Source: Gemmatimonadota bacterium
Lineage (GTDB): Bacteria; Gemmatimonadota; Gemmatimonadetes; Gemmatimonadales; GWC2-71-9
Length of the DNA: 41,473 nt
Direction: 5' to 3'
Assembly (NCBI GenBank): GCA_025358055.1
Contig: JANYKV010000111.1
Span: 1-41,473, forward strand
In this document: positions 22,993-30,758 of the stretch, in pieces
Position numbering within the stretch: position 1 is the first letter of the stretch
Layout: each line of letters starts with the position of its first letter
Notes under the pieces: model-generated
What the model saw: the letters and a program-made list of their open reading frames with translations, nothing else
What the model was told of the DNA's origin: nothing
Database searches by the model: none
Made by a program: the position numbers and the translations under genes

Positions 22993-23715
22993 CTACGGCG
23001 TAGTATCACGTTTCGCGGCGGGTGGCTTGGCGATCGAGTCCGGCTTGACGGGCGGACGCTTTGCCACCGAATCCTTCTTCGCGGGCAGTGGCTTTCCCCC
23101 CGAATCCAGCTTGACCGAAGGCGGGCGCGCCGTCGAATCAGTCTGGGCGGCAGGTGCTTTGACCGAGTCGGCCACGGAGGCGGCACCTTTGGCGGCGGAG
23201 TCCGCTGCGCCGCCCTTGGCCCCCGCCGGAACCGGCGGAGTCACCGGTGGAAGAGTCGTCGGATCGCCGAACCGTTCGGTCAGCCGTCGGATCACTCCGG
23301 CAACCAGCATACTGACCGGATGGTCCGGCGGCACCTCGGACTCCAACTCGCGTTCCGGCCGCGACGGATCGAGGATAAGGCGGTACACGGTTTCAATCTG
23401 GTACTCGCTTGAGCCCGGTTTCGTCGGCCCAATCCAGGCCCGGATCCTGACGATGTCCTGACCCAGTGGCTGAGAATGACTGAGCTGGAGGGTCTTAGCA
23501 TCGAGCCAGCCCGTCTCCAGATATCCATCTCGTTCCTCGACGCGGGCTACGGGAACGCTATCGCTGACGAATGCCGCGGCGAGGACCTGAGTGGCTTCCC
23601 GCACGCCAAGTCGTACCTCGGTGATAGCGGCAGCAGGCAGTGGTTGAAAAAACGGGCGAGTGGTGGAGGCCTGACAGCCGGCGAGTACCGCGAGGACCCC
23701 AAAGCGTTTCCTCAT
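22993..23715 (-). CDS. Lipoprotein with a repetitive Lys/Pro/Asp-Ser tail
   Basis: A 240-residue lipoprotein: MRKRFGVLAVLAGC gives a short signal and lipobox with Cys14. Residues 15-145 look like a single alpha/beta domain (TEVRLGVREATQVLAAAF, VRIRAWIG, YQIETVYRLILDP). The last 80 residues are low complexity, with irregular repeats of the type K-x-D-S-x-x-K-P-P (KKDSVAKRPPVKPDSIAKPP). Such a tail could span or bind peptidoglycan. The ATG overlaps the upstream membrane-protein stop as ATGA, and the squalene synthase gene follows 18 nt later. The domain family is not recognised. Confidence 0.8.
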   Translation of the reverse strand: MRKRFGVLAVLAGCQASTTRPFFQPLPAAAITEVRLGVREATQVLAAAFVSDSVPVARVEERDGYLETGWLDAKTLQLSHSQPLGQDIVRIRAWIGPTKPGSSEYQIETVYRLILDPSRPERELESEVPPDHPVSMLVAGVIRRLTERFGDPTTLPPVTPPVPAGAKGGAADSAAKGAASVADSVKAPAAQTDSTARPPSVKLDSGGKPLPAKKDSVAKRPPVKPDSIAKPPAAKRDTTP

Positions 23716-24566
23716 AGCGGTTTTTTGGGTGGGACTGGCGCCGTCAGGGCTTTCCGTACCTGGTCGGCGATGAGATCCAGTACCCCCGTGCCCCGCTCCG
23801 GCAGGGCGCTTGGGGGCTTTGCACCTAGGCGCTCGATGTCATCCAGAGCTCGCTCCAACACGACTTGAACCCGGGCCGGCAAGGGCCGGAAGCTCCTGAG
23901 GGAGGCGTACCCGATGACAATAGCCATAGGAATCGGCGCCACGGCGGCCATCCAGAATGCGTTCAAAACGAACAGCACAGCCGAACCGATGCCGCCGGCC
24001 GAGGTGAGGATCGCCGCCGCCGTAATCACTCGCGACCGGGCGCTTTTGAGGCTGGCCGCAATCGTAACATGGCAGTATCCCGTTTCAAGCGGGGTGACCA
24101 TCGCAGTGACGAGATCGGTCTTGTCGAGGGCGAATTTGGCCTTGCCGCTCTCCAGCACCGATGCGCCCCGGCGCAGGGCGGCCTGCATGCCTGTCAGCGG
24201 TTCCCAGGTAATTCGACCTGGTTGTTGGCGTTGGAGGCTCACTAGTTCGTTCCGCTTCATCCAGGTGAGGAGGGCGCGCTCGACCTCTTCCACCTCGCCC
24301 TGTACCACGCGCTGGGCGGTGACCTCGACCGGTCCAACCATGTTATGGAGGATGCCGGTTCCGGTCATCGTGGTGCGGGAGCCCTCCTCCAGCATGGCTT
24401 GGTGGAGGTACCGGCTAGGAATCCCGACGTCTTTGCCGAGCGCCAGGACGTCATTGGTGCTGAGGTTGTCCCCGATCTCGCGGTGGTTGGTCTGGAGCTC
24501 CGCCGCGCGCTGGATGATGCGGTCGAGGGCCGCCCGATCGATGTTCGACTGAGGTTGGTCCGGCAT
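23712..24566 (-). CDS. Conserved-looking membrane protein, unknown function
   Basis: A 284-residue protein. The N-terminal 70 residues are helical and soluble (LDRIIQRAAELQTNHREIGD, LALGKDVGIPSRYLHQAM), like a short regulatory or SHOCT-like segment. The middle resembles a SRPBCC-type beta domain. Two adjacent hydrophobic helices follow, about residues 180-225 (ITAAAILTSAGGIGSAVLFV, AAVAPIPMAIVIGYASL), and a cytoplasmic-looking amphipathic tail rich in Pro and Lys. It is coupled by ATGA to the lipoprotein gene, suggesting the two products form an envelope complex. I do not recognise a named family. Confidence 0.75.
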   Translation of the reverse strand: MPDQPQSNIDRAALDRIIQRAAELQTNHREIGDNLSTNDVLALGKDVGIPSRYLHQAMLEEGSRTTMTGTGILHNMVGPVEVTAQRVVQGEVEEVERALLTWMKRNELVSLQRQQPGRITWEPLTGMQAALRRGASVLESGKAKFALDKTDLVTAMVTPLETGYCHVTIAASLKSARSRVITAAAILTSAGGIGSAVLFVLNAFWMAAVAPIPMAIVIGYASLRSFRPLPARVQVVLERALDDIERLGAKPPSALPERGTGVLDLIADQVRKALTAPVPPKKPL

Positions 24567-24644
24567 AGTTACCGCATTCCACCAGAACCGTGGGAGGAGG
24601 CTACGATGTTCACCCGGGGAATATGACCCGCCCCGTGGGCCCTT

Positions 24645-25346
24645 TCAAGCAAAGAGCGAAGGATTGCCCAGCGCGTGGCCGCAGGTGACGCAATGTCGCC
24701 ACCCTGGCTCCAGGTGGTCCCCGCATTTAGGGCACCGTGGCAGCAGAAGATTCTGGCCGCAATGAGGGCAGAATTTGACCACCCTCCCAAGCGGCAAACT
24801 CCCGCCGCAGAAGGCACAGTCTTGTGGGGACGTCGGGGTAGGATCCCCGCCTCCAGCGGGCGATTCAAGTGCGGATTCCGGGTCCGGGTCAAGGACCGTT
24901 AGCGGCGCCAAATCCTCCGGCGGCAGGGGTGCCACCACGGCTGTGGGGGTCGGTGGCAGGGGTAACACAGCAGTGGGAATGGCGAGCGACCGTTCGTCCG
25001 ATTGCCCTCTGAGTCGCTCCACGTGGCGCGGGTTGATCTCTATGGTGGCCTCCCCGCAACGTTCGAGAATGCTCAGGTCCGGGTTGGGGCTCGCCAACTC
25101 GGCCCGACACTGGTCGCGGATCTCATCCGGAGTTGTTCGGGTCAGCCCACCCTCTTCCGAGAGCAGCCGCAGGAGAAGGAGGTCATAGTCCTCCCGCGAC
25201 TCCACCTCCAGAATTTTCCGATTCCCGCGATAGGGCACCAGGCGGTGCTCCAATTCCGAGACAGCGATTGGGCTCCGCAGGCGAGACGGGTCGGACGCAC
25301 GGAGCGCTTCGATGAGTCGAGCGACGAGGCGATCGAGATCGTTCAC
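24645..25346 (-). CDS. Protein with C-terminal double zinc ribbon
   Basis: A 233-residue protein from a GTG at 25346 with GAGGG just upstream. The first 110 residues are helical and acidic (MNDLDRLVARLIEALRASDP). A Pro-rich linker follows (about 120-165). The C-terminus carries repeated CxxC knuckles: CAFCGG, CPHCGQ, CPKCGD and CVTCGH, forming two zinc ribbons. It resembles zinc-ribbon proteins of unknown role, possibly a protein- or nucleic-acid-binding adaptor. It lies 33 nt downstream of the RNase HI gene on the same strand. Confidence 0.82.
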   Translation of the reverse strand: MNDLDRLVARLIEALRASDPSRLRSPIAVSELEHRLVPYRGNRKILEVESREDYDLLLLRLLSEEGGLTRTTPDEIRDQCRAELASPNPDLSILERCGEATIEINPRHVERLRGQSDERSLAIPTAVLPLPPTPTAVVAPLPPEDLAPLTVLDPDPESALESPAGGGDPTPTSPQDCAFCGGSLPLGRVVKFCPHCGQNLLLPRCPKCGDHLEPGWRHCVTCGHALGNPSLFA

Positions 25347-25379
25347 GGGGCCCTCGGCGGTTCAGGAATCGGAGGTAGG

Positions 25380-25985
25380 CTAAGCAACGTCAGCGATCGG
25401 GATTGTCGTATCGGTGGCAAGCCGAGCCTCGAGCGCAGTGAACGCTGCGTCCGGATCGTAGTCCAAATATTGTCCCTTTTCCCGGTGCGCCGCCAACCAG
25501 ACCGCAAATTCCGATGGAACAACTCCGCGCGAGGTGTGTTGCTCTCGGGCGGCACTGACGGCCAGATCATTCGCATACTCATTCTTGGGATGGCCGGAGT
25601 GACCGCGAATCCAGGTCCACTGAGCCTCGTGGTTTTGGATCGAGGCCACGAGAGCCTGCCACAACTCAAGATTCTCGATCGCACCGCTTTTCCGCTTCCA
25701 ACCCCGGCTCATCCAACCCGGCACCCATTCTCGAATGCCCCGGACGAGGTACTCGGAATCGCTGACCAGCAACACGCGCAGTCGCGTTTGCTTCGCGGCG
25801 AGGAGTTGGAGTACGGCGATCGCACCGGCGAGCGCCATGCGGTTGTTGGTCGTGTCGGGCGCGTGAATGGAGAAATCCCGGCGCTCGATCGCGCGGGTCG
25901 TACGGATTTCGACAATGCCGGCTGCGCCACCCGGACTGGCGCCTTCCCTGCCGTTGCCCAGGCAACTCTCGTCCAGATGCACCAC
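25380..25985 (-). CDS. rnhA: Ribonuclease HI with one catalytic acid apparently replaced
   Basis: A 201-residue RNase HI, which cuts RNA in RNA-DNA hybrids with two magnesium ions. The fold is clear: HLDESCLGNG (D5, equal to E. coli D10), TTNNRMALAGAI, LVSDSEYLVRGIREWVPGW (D76, equal to D70), WIRGHSGHPKNEYANDLA (D140, equal to D134). At the place of E. coli Glu48 (TTNNRMEL) this protein has Ala51. A C-terminal extension of about 50 residues follows the core. The start is GTG at 25985, a few residues before the first catalytic Asp; there is no room for a longer N-terminus before the upstream small gene. Activity may be reduced, or the metal may be held by a neighbouring acid. Confidence 0.9.
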   Translation of the reverse strand: MVHLDESCLGNGREGASPGGAAGIVEIRTTRAIERRDFSIHAPDTTNNRMALAGAIAVLQLLAAKQTRLRVLLVSDSEYLVRGIREWVPGWMSRGWKRKSGAIENLELWQALVASIQNHEAQWTWIRGHSGHPKNEYANDLAVSAAREQHTSRGVVPSEFAVWLAAHREKGQYLDYDPDAAFTALEARLATDTTIPIADVA

Positions 25986-26005
25986 GGCTCTGGGTAAGGT
26001 CGGCG

Positions 26006-26221
26006 TCAGGGAAGCACCTCAAAGCTTTCAATGTCGTCCAGAGGGAATAGGAGAGGGTCACCCGTCATGGGCAGTCGTCCGACAAAGACTTCCCGCCCAT
26101 TGGTTTGGTGGAGGGCGAGTGCCACAACCACGAATTCGTTTCCGCGGCGGCGCACGACCACCCGGCGGTTGGACCGGGAGGCACTCTCGAGCTGGTCGAG
26201 GCGCTCGGGCGTCCAACGCAT
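26006..26221 (-). CDS. 71-residue conserved-looking protein of unknown function
   Basis: A small gene starting at ATG 26221 (MRWTPERLDQLESASRSNRR), 5 nt after the selD stop and ending 20 nt before rnhA. The product is basic at the start (RRVVVRRRGNEFVVVAL) and ends with acidic and hydrophobic residues (GDPLLFPLDDIESFEVLP). The strand-rich pattern suggests a small beta-barrel such as an SH3-like or Sm-like fold. The frame extends upstream beyond 26221 but that part is antisense to selD and is left out. No family is recognised. Confidence 0.6.
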   Translation of the reverse strand: MRWTPERLDQLESASRSNRRVVVRRRGNEFVVVALALHQTNGREVFVGRLPMTGDPLLFPLDDIESFEVLP

Positions 26222-26226
26222 CCCCA

Positions 26227-27285
26227 CTATCGCCGCACCACGACGCGTCCCGGCTCGGCGGTACATACACCGATGACCGCTCGGGCGAGGGTCCCTTCGG
26301 CATGAAGGCTCGAGAGCAGACCATTCAGTTGGTCCGGCGACACGGCGAGCAGCAATCCTCCGGACGTCTGGGCGTCGACGCAGAGGTAGCGCTCCCCTTC
26401 CGTAAGCGACGGATCCCACTCGGCGGTGGCAGCACTGAGGTTGCGCTTCGTGCCCCCGGGAATGCAGCCGGCCTGGGCTAGCTCCAATGCCCCTGGAAGG
26501 ATTGGTAGCGCCGTGAAGCGTAACTCGGCCCCGACCGCGCTTGCGCTCAGAATGTTGCCCAAATGGCCGAGCAGACCGAAACCCGTGACATCAGTAGCCG
26601 CACGGACGCCATTGGCGCGGGCCGCGCGGGCTGCGCCTTCGTTCAAGCAGGTCATGGACTCAACCGCGGCCTCGAGGCCCGCCTCGTCGATCAGGTCCCG
26701 TTTGAGTGCCGTCGTGAGAATGCCGGTGCCGAGGGGCTTCGTGAGCACCAGTATATCGCCAGGACGGGCGCCGGCATTGGTCAATAGCTGGTCGGGGTGA
26801 GCCTCGCCGATCACAGCGAGCCCGTACTTCGGCTCCGGATCGTCGATCGAATGCCCGCCGACGATCGGGCAGCGGGCAGTCCGCGCGACTTCGGCTCCCC
26901 CGCGTAGCACGTCGCCAAGCAAATCGAACGAGAGCACGTCTCGGGGCCACCCGACCAGGTTCATCGCAAACAGGGGAGTCGCGCCCATGGCGTAGACATC
27001 GCTCAACGCATTGGCGGCCGCAATGGCGCCCCAGGTCGCGGCGTCATCGACGATAGGCGTAAAGAAGTCCACCGTCGCCACGAGCACTCGATCGGCACTC
27101 AGCCGGTATACCGCCGCATCGTCGCGAGTCGCGGCGTCGACGAGGACGTTAGGGTCCTCGATGACGGGGAGATGCCGCAGGACCTGCGCGAGATCGGATG
27201 AGCCAAGTTTACAAGCGCAACCCGCCCCGTGACTCAAGGACGTCAACCGAATAGTGGCCTTTGTGTCACGCGGGCCTTGGTCCAC
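26227..27285 (-). CDS. selD: Selenide, water dikinase (selenophosphate synthetase)
   Basis: A 352-residue SelD, which makes selenophosphate from selenide and ATP for selenocysteine or selenouridine synthesis. The active-site motif is SHGAGCACK with Cys23 and Lys26, so this is a Cys form rather than a selenoprotein. Other hallmarks: DAAVYRL, VATVDFFTPIVDD, ANALSDVYAMG, VGGHSIDDPEPKYGLAV, and DVTGFGLLGHL. The start is a GTG at 27285 with GAGGAG 5 nt upstream, which is better than a further start at 27345. No selA, selB, mnmH or SECIS-like structure is visible nearby. It heads a likely four-gene unit with a 71-residue protein, rnhA and a zinc-ribbon protein. Confidence 0.95.
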   Translation of the reverse strand: MDQGPRDTKATIRLTSLSHGAGCACKLGSSDLAQVLRHLPVIEDPNVLVDAATRDDAAVYRLSADRVLVATVDFFTPIVDDAATWGAIAAANALSDVYAMGATPLFAMNLVGWPRDVLSFDLLGDVLRGGAEVARTARCPIVGGHSIDDPEPKYGLAVIGEAHPDQLLTNAGARPGDILVLTKPLGTGILTTALKRDLIDEAGLEAAVESMTCLNEGAARAARANGVRAATDVTGFGLLGHLGNILSASAVGAELRFTALPILPGALELAQAGCIPGGTKRNLSAATAEWDPSLTEGERYLCVDAQTSGGLLLAVSPDQLNGLLSSLHAEGTLARAVIGVCTAEPGRVVVRR

Positions 27286-27383
27286 AGGGACTCCTCGAGG
27301 GCGGTGAATCGGAAATAGTAATGGGGGAGGGATGCGTGTGGACACCGAAGCGAGCGGAACCGGTACGAGGTTGGATGACCTGA

Positions 27384-28301
27384 TCAGGGAAGTTTTCTTC
27401 CCCCCTCCCCAACCGCCAACAATACCCGGACCGCGATCCAGGATCGTTCTTCACCCGCCATCCGCCCGAATCCGCCATCGGGACGTTGGTGGGACAAGAG
27501 GGCGGGTAACCCACGCCGTAACAGCGTTTCGCGGAGGGGCGATTGCACCAGCGCCAATGCCTCGAGCGCATGGAACAGGTCGGTACTCGGCCAGGTACCG
27601 TCGACCCTTTGATTCGCCCTGATGACAGCAACAAGGGATTCCGCAGCGTGGTTGTCCGGCTCGGGTAGCCGAGCCAAAGCGGCCAGGGCGCAGAACGCGA
27701 GGTCCGGCGCGTAATAGCCACCCCAATCCACCCACTCACTATTCAGCCGAATGAGACTCGCCACATGTTGTGCGACGAGCGGGCGGGCGAGCTGACCAGC
27801 CCGCAGCGCGACCGCGAGCGCAAAGCAGCTCACGGCAAAGCGGCCCGCAGGCTCAGCGCGAAACGTCTTTCCGGTGGGCAGCGTGAGCGGTGTGACGCGG
27901 TGTGAAGTGGGAGCCGGTGCGAAGAAACCACTAAGATAGTGCTCACAGGCGTGATGGGCATGGCGAGCCGCGGTGCATCCTTCGTGGTACGCCCCGGGAT
28001 GATTTTGCAGGGCAAGGAGACTCTCCAAGAGTCGTCGGGACGGCCCCTCCGTCAGGCGAGCACCGAGATCGAGAAGCTGTGCGGCCCCCCAAATACTCGG
28101 AAGGGTGGCGCCCCCAATGGTGCCGTCGATTCGGATGTGGGCCCGAATCCGTCCCAGGAGAGTCGCCCGCAAGGAAGACTCATCATCGCGCGGAATCCCC
28201 AACGCGGCCCGGGCCAGAATACCGGCCCGGGTTGGTCGCTCCATGAAGTAATTTCGGAGTCGGCGGAGCGCGAGGGTTGAATCGGAGATCGACGACGGCA
28301 C
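27384..28301 (-). CDS. Terpenoid-cyclase-like alpha/alpha toroid protein
   Basis: A 305-residue protein built of helical repeats of the terpene cyclase/prenyltransferase toroid type. Repeat-like signatures are RIDGTIGGATLPSIWGAAQL, RVDGTWPSTDLFHALEALAL and HQRPDGGFGRMAGEERSWIA; these resemble the QW-type repeats of squalene-hopene cyclase. It has no DxDD protonation motif and is half the length of a cyclase, so it is not a complete hopene cyclase. Conserved His/Cys (ARHAHHACEHYL) might bind a metal, as in prenyltransferases. The start at 28301 is GTG with a weak site; ATG 28244 is the alternative. A squalene/phytoene synthase lies 4.4 kb away. Function unknown. Confidence 0.72.
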   Translation of the reverse strand: MPSSISDSTLALRRLRNYFMERPTRAGILARAALGIPRDDESSLRATLLGRIRAHIRIDGTIGGATLPSIWGAAQLLDLGARLTEGPSRRLLESLLALQNHPGAYHEGCTAARHAHHACEHYLSGFFAPAPTSHRVTPLTLPTGKTFRAEPAGRFAVSCFALAVALRAGQLARPLVAQHVASLIRLNSEWVDWGGYYAPDLAFCALAALARLPEPDNHAAESLVAVIRANQRVDGTWPSTDLFHALEALALVQSPLRETLLRRGLPALLSHQRPDGGFGRMAGEERSWIAVRVLLAVGEGGRKLP

Positions 28302-28341
28302 GAGGGAAGGGCCTCATTGGTCACGGGCACGCACAAGACGC

Positions 28342-28368
28342 AAAAGCGCCCCACAATGAGGGGCGCTT
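28342..28368 (-). terminator. Intrinsic terminator of the histone-like gene
   Basis: AAGCGCCCC (28344-28352) and GGGGCGCTT (28360-28368) form a 9-bp stem with a 7-nt loop. Read on the minus strand the stem is followed by TTTGCG, giving a short U-run. It sits 21 nt after the stop of the Lys-rich protein. Confidence 0.65.
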
Positions 28369-28388
28369 CGTGCATTTTCCGTGCGCGA

Positions 28389-28790
28389 TTACCGCTTTCG
28401 TTTTGCTTTCCTTGTACCGCCCTTTTTCGCCGCTTTCCGGACCGACCGTTTGGGAGCTCTTTTCGCGGCGGCGCGCTTAGTTGTCTTCTTTGCAACCGCC
28501 TTCTTCTTCATGGTCTTAGCCTTCTTTTTCGGAGCTGCTTTTTTCTTGGGGGCCGCCTTCTTTCTAGCGACCTTTCTTGCTGCCTTCCTTGGCTTGGGCT
28601 TGGCGACCGCGACGACGACGGGGGGCGCCTTCTTCGGCGCGGGAGCCCGCACCTTGGCCGCAGGCACGGGCGGCGGCGGCGGCGGCGGCGGCGCCATGGG
28701 GGACGGGGCTGGGGCCGGTGGCGTTGAGGGCATCGGGTCCATCCAGCCGGAACCGGACCAACCCATCTCCATATCTCGGAACTCGGCCAT
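28389..28790 (-). CDS. Histone H1-like Lys/Ala/Pro-rich basic protein
   Basis: A 133-residue protein in two parts. The first 30 residues are acidic to neutral (MAEFRDMEMGWSGSGWMDPM), followed by an eight-proline run and a Pro/Ala linker. The C-terminal 70 residues are almost only Lys, Ala, Arg and Pro, with repeats of the kind AAPKKK and KKAVAKKTTKRAAAKRAPKR, like the tail of eukaryotic histone H1 and bacterial Hc1- or AlgP-type nucleoid proteins. It should bind DNA or RNA non-specifically. ATG at 28790 has GGAGGA 6 nt upstream. It has its own terminator, and TATAAC at 28870-28875 may be its -10 box. It stands alone. Confidence 0.8.
   Translation of the reverse strand: MAEFRDMEMGWSGSGWMDPMPSTPPAPAPSPMAPPPPPPPPVPAAKVRAPAPKKAPPVVVAVAKPKPRKAARKVARKKAAPKKKAAPKKKAKTMKKKAVAKKTTKRAAAKRAPKRSVRKAAKKGGTRKAKRKR
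28669..28692. repeat. (GGC)8 trinucleotide repeat coding for poly-proline
   Basis: Eight GGC units on the plus strand encode the eight-proline run of the histone-like protein on the minus strand. Such a run can change length by slippage in steps of one residue without shifting frame. Confidence 0.8.
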
Positions 28791-28953
28791 GCTTGCTTCC
28801 TCCGAGGGGTCTGCTGCGGCACGACCCGCCGCACGGGGTCAGGCATACCCGCGCCTGAGATGAGGATCGGTTATATCTTGCACAACTCCCGCACTTCTGC
28901 AAGGCGGGCAATCGGATCCTACGCTTAAACTCGGCTCAACGACACCCGGCCCT

Positions 28954-29988
28954 ATGCGAGCGCTTACTCTCACCGCCTTTGGTGGACCGGAGAATCTCCA
29001 GCATTTGGAGCTCCCGGCGCCGACGATCACCACCCCGGACCAAGTCCGTATCCGGGTCATGGCCGCCGCCATTAACCGCTTGGATCTATTTGTTTTAGGT
29101 GGCCTTCCCGGTCCGAAACCTACCCTGCCTCTCGTGGTCGGATCGGACGGAGCCGGGATCGTGGAATCGGTCGGAGCCGCAGTCACCAGGGTGGCGCCGG
29201 GTGACCGGGTGCTGATCAACCCTGGGATCTCCTGCGGACGCTGCGACGCCTGCCGGGCCGGGGAGCAACCGATCTGTCGGTCATTTCATGTTCTGGGAGA
29301 ACACAGCCCCGGTACCATCGCCGAGTTCGTGGTGGTTCCCGAAGCCAACGTAGCCAAGGCCCCGGCGAATATGCCCTGGTCGCAGGCCGCGGCCTTCTCG
29401 TTGGCAACGCTGACCGCATGGCGGATGCTGGCCACCCGAGCGAGGCTCGCAGCCGGCGAAACTGTGCTGATCTGGGGAGTGGGCGGCGGCGTATCGTTGG
29501 CCGCGATCCAGATTGCCAAGCTACATGGTGCCAGGGTCATCGCGACGAGTTCGTCGGATCTGAAACTCGAGACTGCAAAGCGACTGGGAGCCGATGTGAC
29601 CCTGAATCACGGTTCCGTCGATGTCGCAAAGGAAGTGCGGAGCCTCACCGGCATCGGCGCGGATGTCGTCGTCGACAGTGTGGGGGAAAAGACGTGGGCC
29701 AATTCTCTCAAGGCTCTTCGACCCATGGGACGCCTCGTCACCTGCGGCGCCACCACAGGGCCTCACGTGTCGATCGACATCCGGAAGCTCTTCTGGTTCC
29801 AATGGAACATCCTCGGCTCTACCATGGGAAACCACAAAGAGTTCCAGACCATCGCGACGTTGGCAGCGCGAGGCCTCCTCTGGCCGATCGTTGACTCGGT
29901 GTTCCCTCTGGACCAGGGCCGCGGTGCGTTCGACCGCTTGGCGCAAGGCAACCAGCTCGGCAAGCTCGTCATCGAGGTGTCTTCGTGA
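28954..29988 (+). CDS. Zinc-binding medium-chain dehydrogenase/quinone reductase-like protein
   Basis: A 344-residue NAD(P)H-dependent oxidoreductase of the MDR superfamily. The N-terminal GroES-like domain shows AINRLDLFVLGGLPGPKPTL and VVGSDGAGIVESVGAAV; the structural zinc lobe is complete (CGRCDACRAGEQPIC); the nucleotide-binding GVGGGVSLAAIQIAKLHGAR is a Rossmann motif with the GxGxxG pattern. The catalytic-zinc Cys of alcohol dehydrogenases is replaced (NRLDL), so it probably reduces quinones or enones rather than oxidising alcohols. It starts at ATG 28954 and its stop overlaps the start of the channel-like gene as GTGA. Confidence 0.9.
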   Translation: MRALTLTAFGGPENLQHLELPAPTITTPDQVRIRVMAAAINRLDLFVLGGLPGPKPTLPLVVGSDGAGIVESVGAAVTRVAPGDRVLINPGISCGRCDACRAGEQPICRSFHVLGEHSPGTIAEFVVVPEANVAKAPANMPWSQAAAFSLATLTAWRMLATRARLAAGETVLIWGVGGGVSLAAIQIAKLHGARVIATSSSDLKLETAKRLGADVTLNHGSVDVAKEVRSLTGIGADVVVDSVGEKTWANSLKALRPMGRLVTCGATTGPHVSIDIRKLFWFQWNILGSTMGNHKEFQTIATLAARGLLWPIVDSVFPLDQGRGAFDRLAQGNQLGKLVIEVSS

Positions 29989-30758
29989 GTGATCTTTGGT
30001 ACCGTCTCGTCACCGGCGCCCAGCAGCTCGGTGCCTTCCTGCCGGCATTGATCGTCGCGCTCCTGATTCTCGCGATCGGCTATGTCGTCGCCCGGCAACT
30101 CGAGCGCTGGGTGGACCGAGTTCTCAAGCGGCTCAACTTCAATCGGGTCGCGGAACGGGGCGGCCTCTCCGAAGCGGTGGGGCGCACCGGATCTCGCCTC
30201 GATCCGGTCCACGCGACCGGGAAGCTGGTCTTCTGGCTGGTGATGCTCTTGGTGATCCTGTTGAGCAGCACCGCGCTCGGGCTCCGCAGCATCAACGAAA
30301 TGTTCGGAACGATGCTCGGCTACATGCCGACACTGATCGCCGCGATTGTGATTGTCATTCTCGGAATGATCGTGGGGGAGTTCGTCCGAGGACTCCTACT
30401 AGCCTCGGCCGGGGCCGTGGAGGGTGTGCCGACCATCGCACGCGCCGCCAAAGTCGCCGTGGTCACCATCTCAATTTTCATGGCACTGCAGCAGGTCGGA
30501 GTCGCGGCGGAAATCGTGACAGCCGCGTTTACGCTGGTGCTGGGTGCGGTGGCCTTAGGCGCAGGGCTGGCCTTCGGGCTGGGAAATCAAAAACTCGCGG
30601 GTGAGATCACACGACGTTGGTACGACGAGGGCCGGGCCCGAAGGGCCGAAGCAAAGGAGCGAGCCGAATCTGAACTACTCGGGGGCCACCAGGACGATAC
30701 TCGTCCACCCGGCGAGGTCGCGCGCGGAGGAGACTCGCCGGACCGAACTCAGGACTGA
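29985..30758 (+). CDS. Small mechanosensitive-channel-like membrane protein
   Basis: A 257-residue inner-membrane protein of the MscS-related conserved-TM-helix type. Hydrophobic segments lie at about residues 15-37 (FLPALIVALLILAIGYVVA), 77-97, 107-133 (PTLIAAIVIVILGMIVGEFV), 150-170 and 178-205. The last, TAAFTLVLGAVALGAGLAFG followed by LGNQKLAGE, resembles the pore-lining Gly/Ala helix of MscS. It lacks the large cytoplasmic domain of MscS. The C-terminal 50 residues are charged and disordered-looking. The GTG start overlaps the dehydrogenase stop. The 3' end overlaps the convergent lipoprotein gene by 10 nt. Confidence 0.82.
   Translation: MSDLWYRLVTGAQQLGAFLPALIVALLILAIGYVVARQLERWVDRVLKRLNFNRVAERGGLSEAVGRTGSRLDPVHATGKLVFWLVMLLVILLSSTALGLRSINEMFGTMLGYMPTLIAAIVIVILGMIVGEFVRGLLLASAGAVEGVPTIARAAKVAVVTISIFMALQQVGVAAEIVTAAFTLVLGAVALGAGLAFGLGNQKLAGEITRRWYDEGRARRAEAKERAESELLGGHQDDTRPPGEVARGGDSPDRTQD

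Noticed and set aside
27286..27383. Possible selenium-related riboswitch or SECIS before selD
   Set aside because: No stable stem-loop with SECIS features is visible, and the SelD active site uses Cys.
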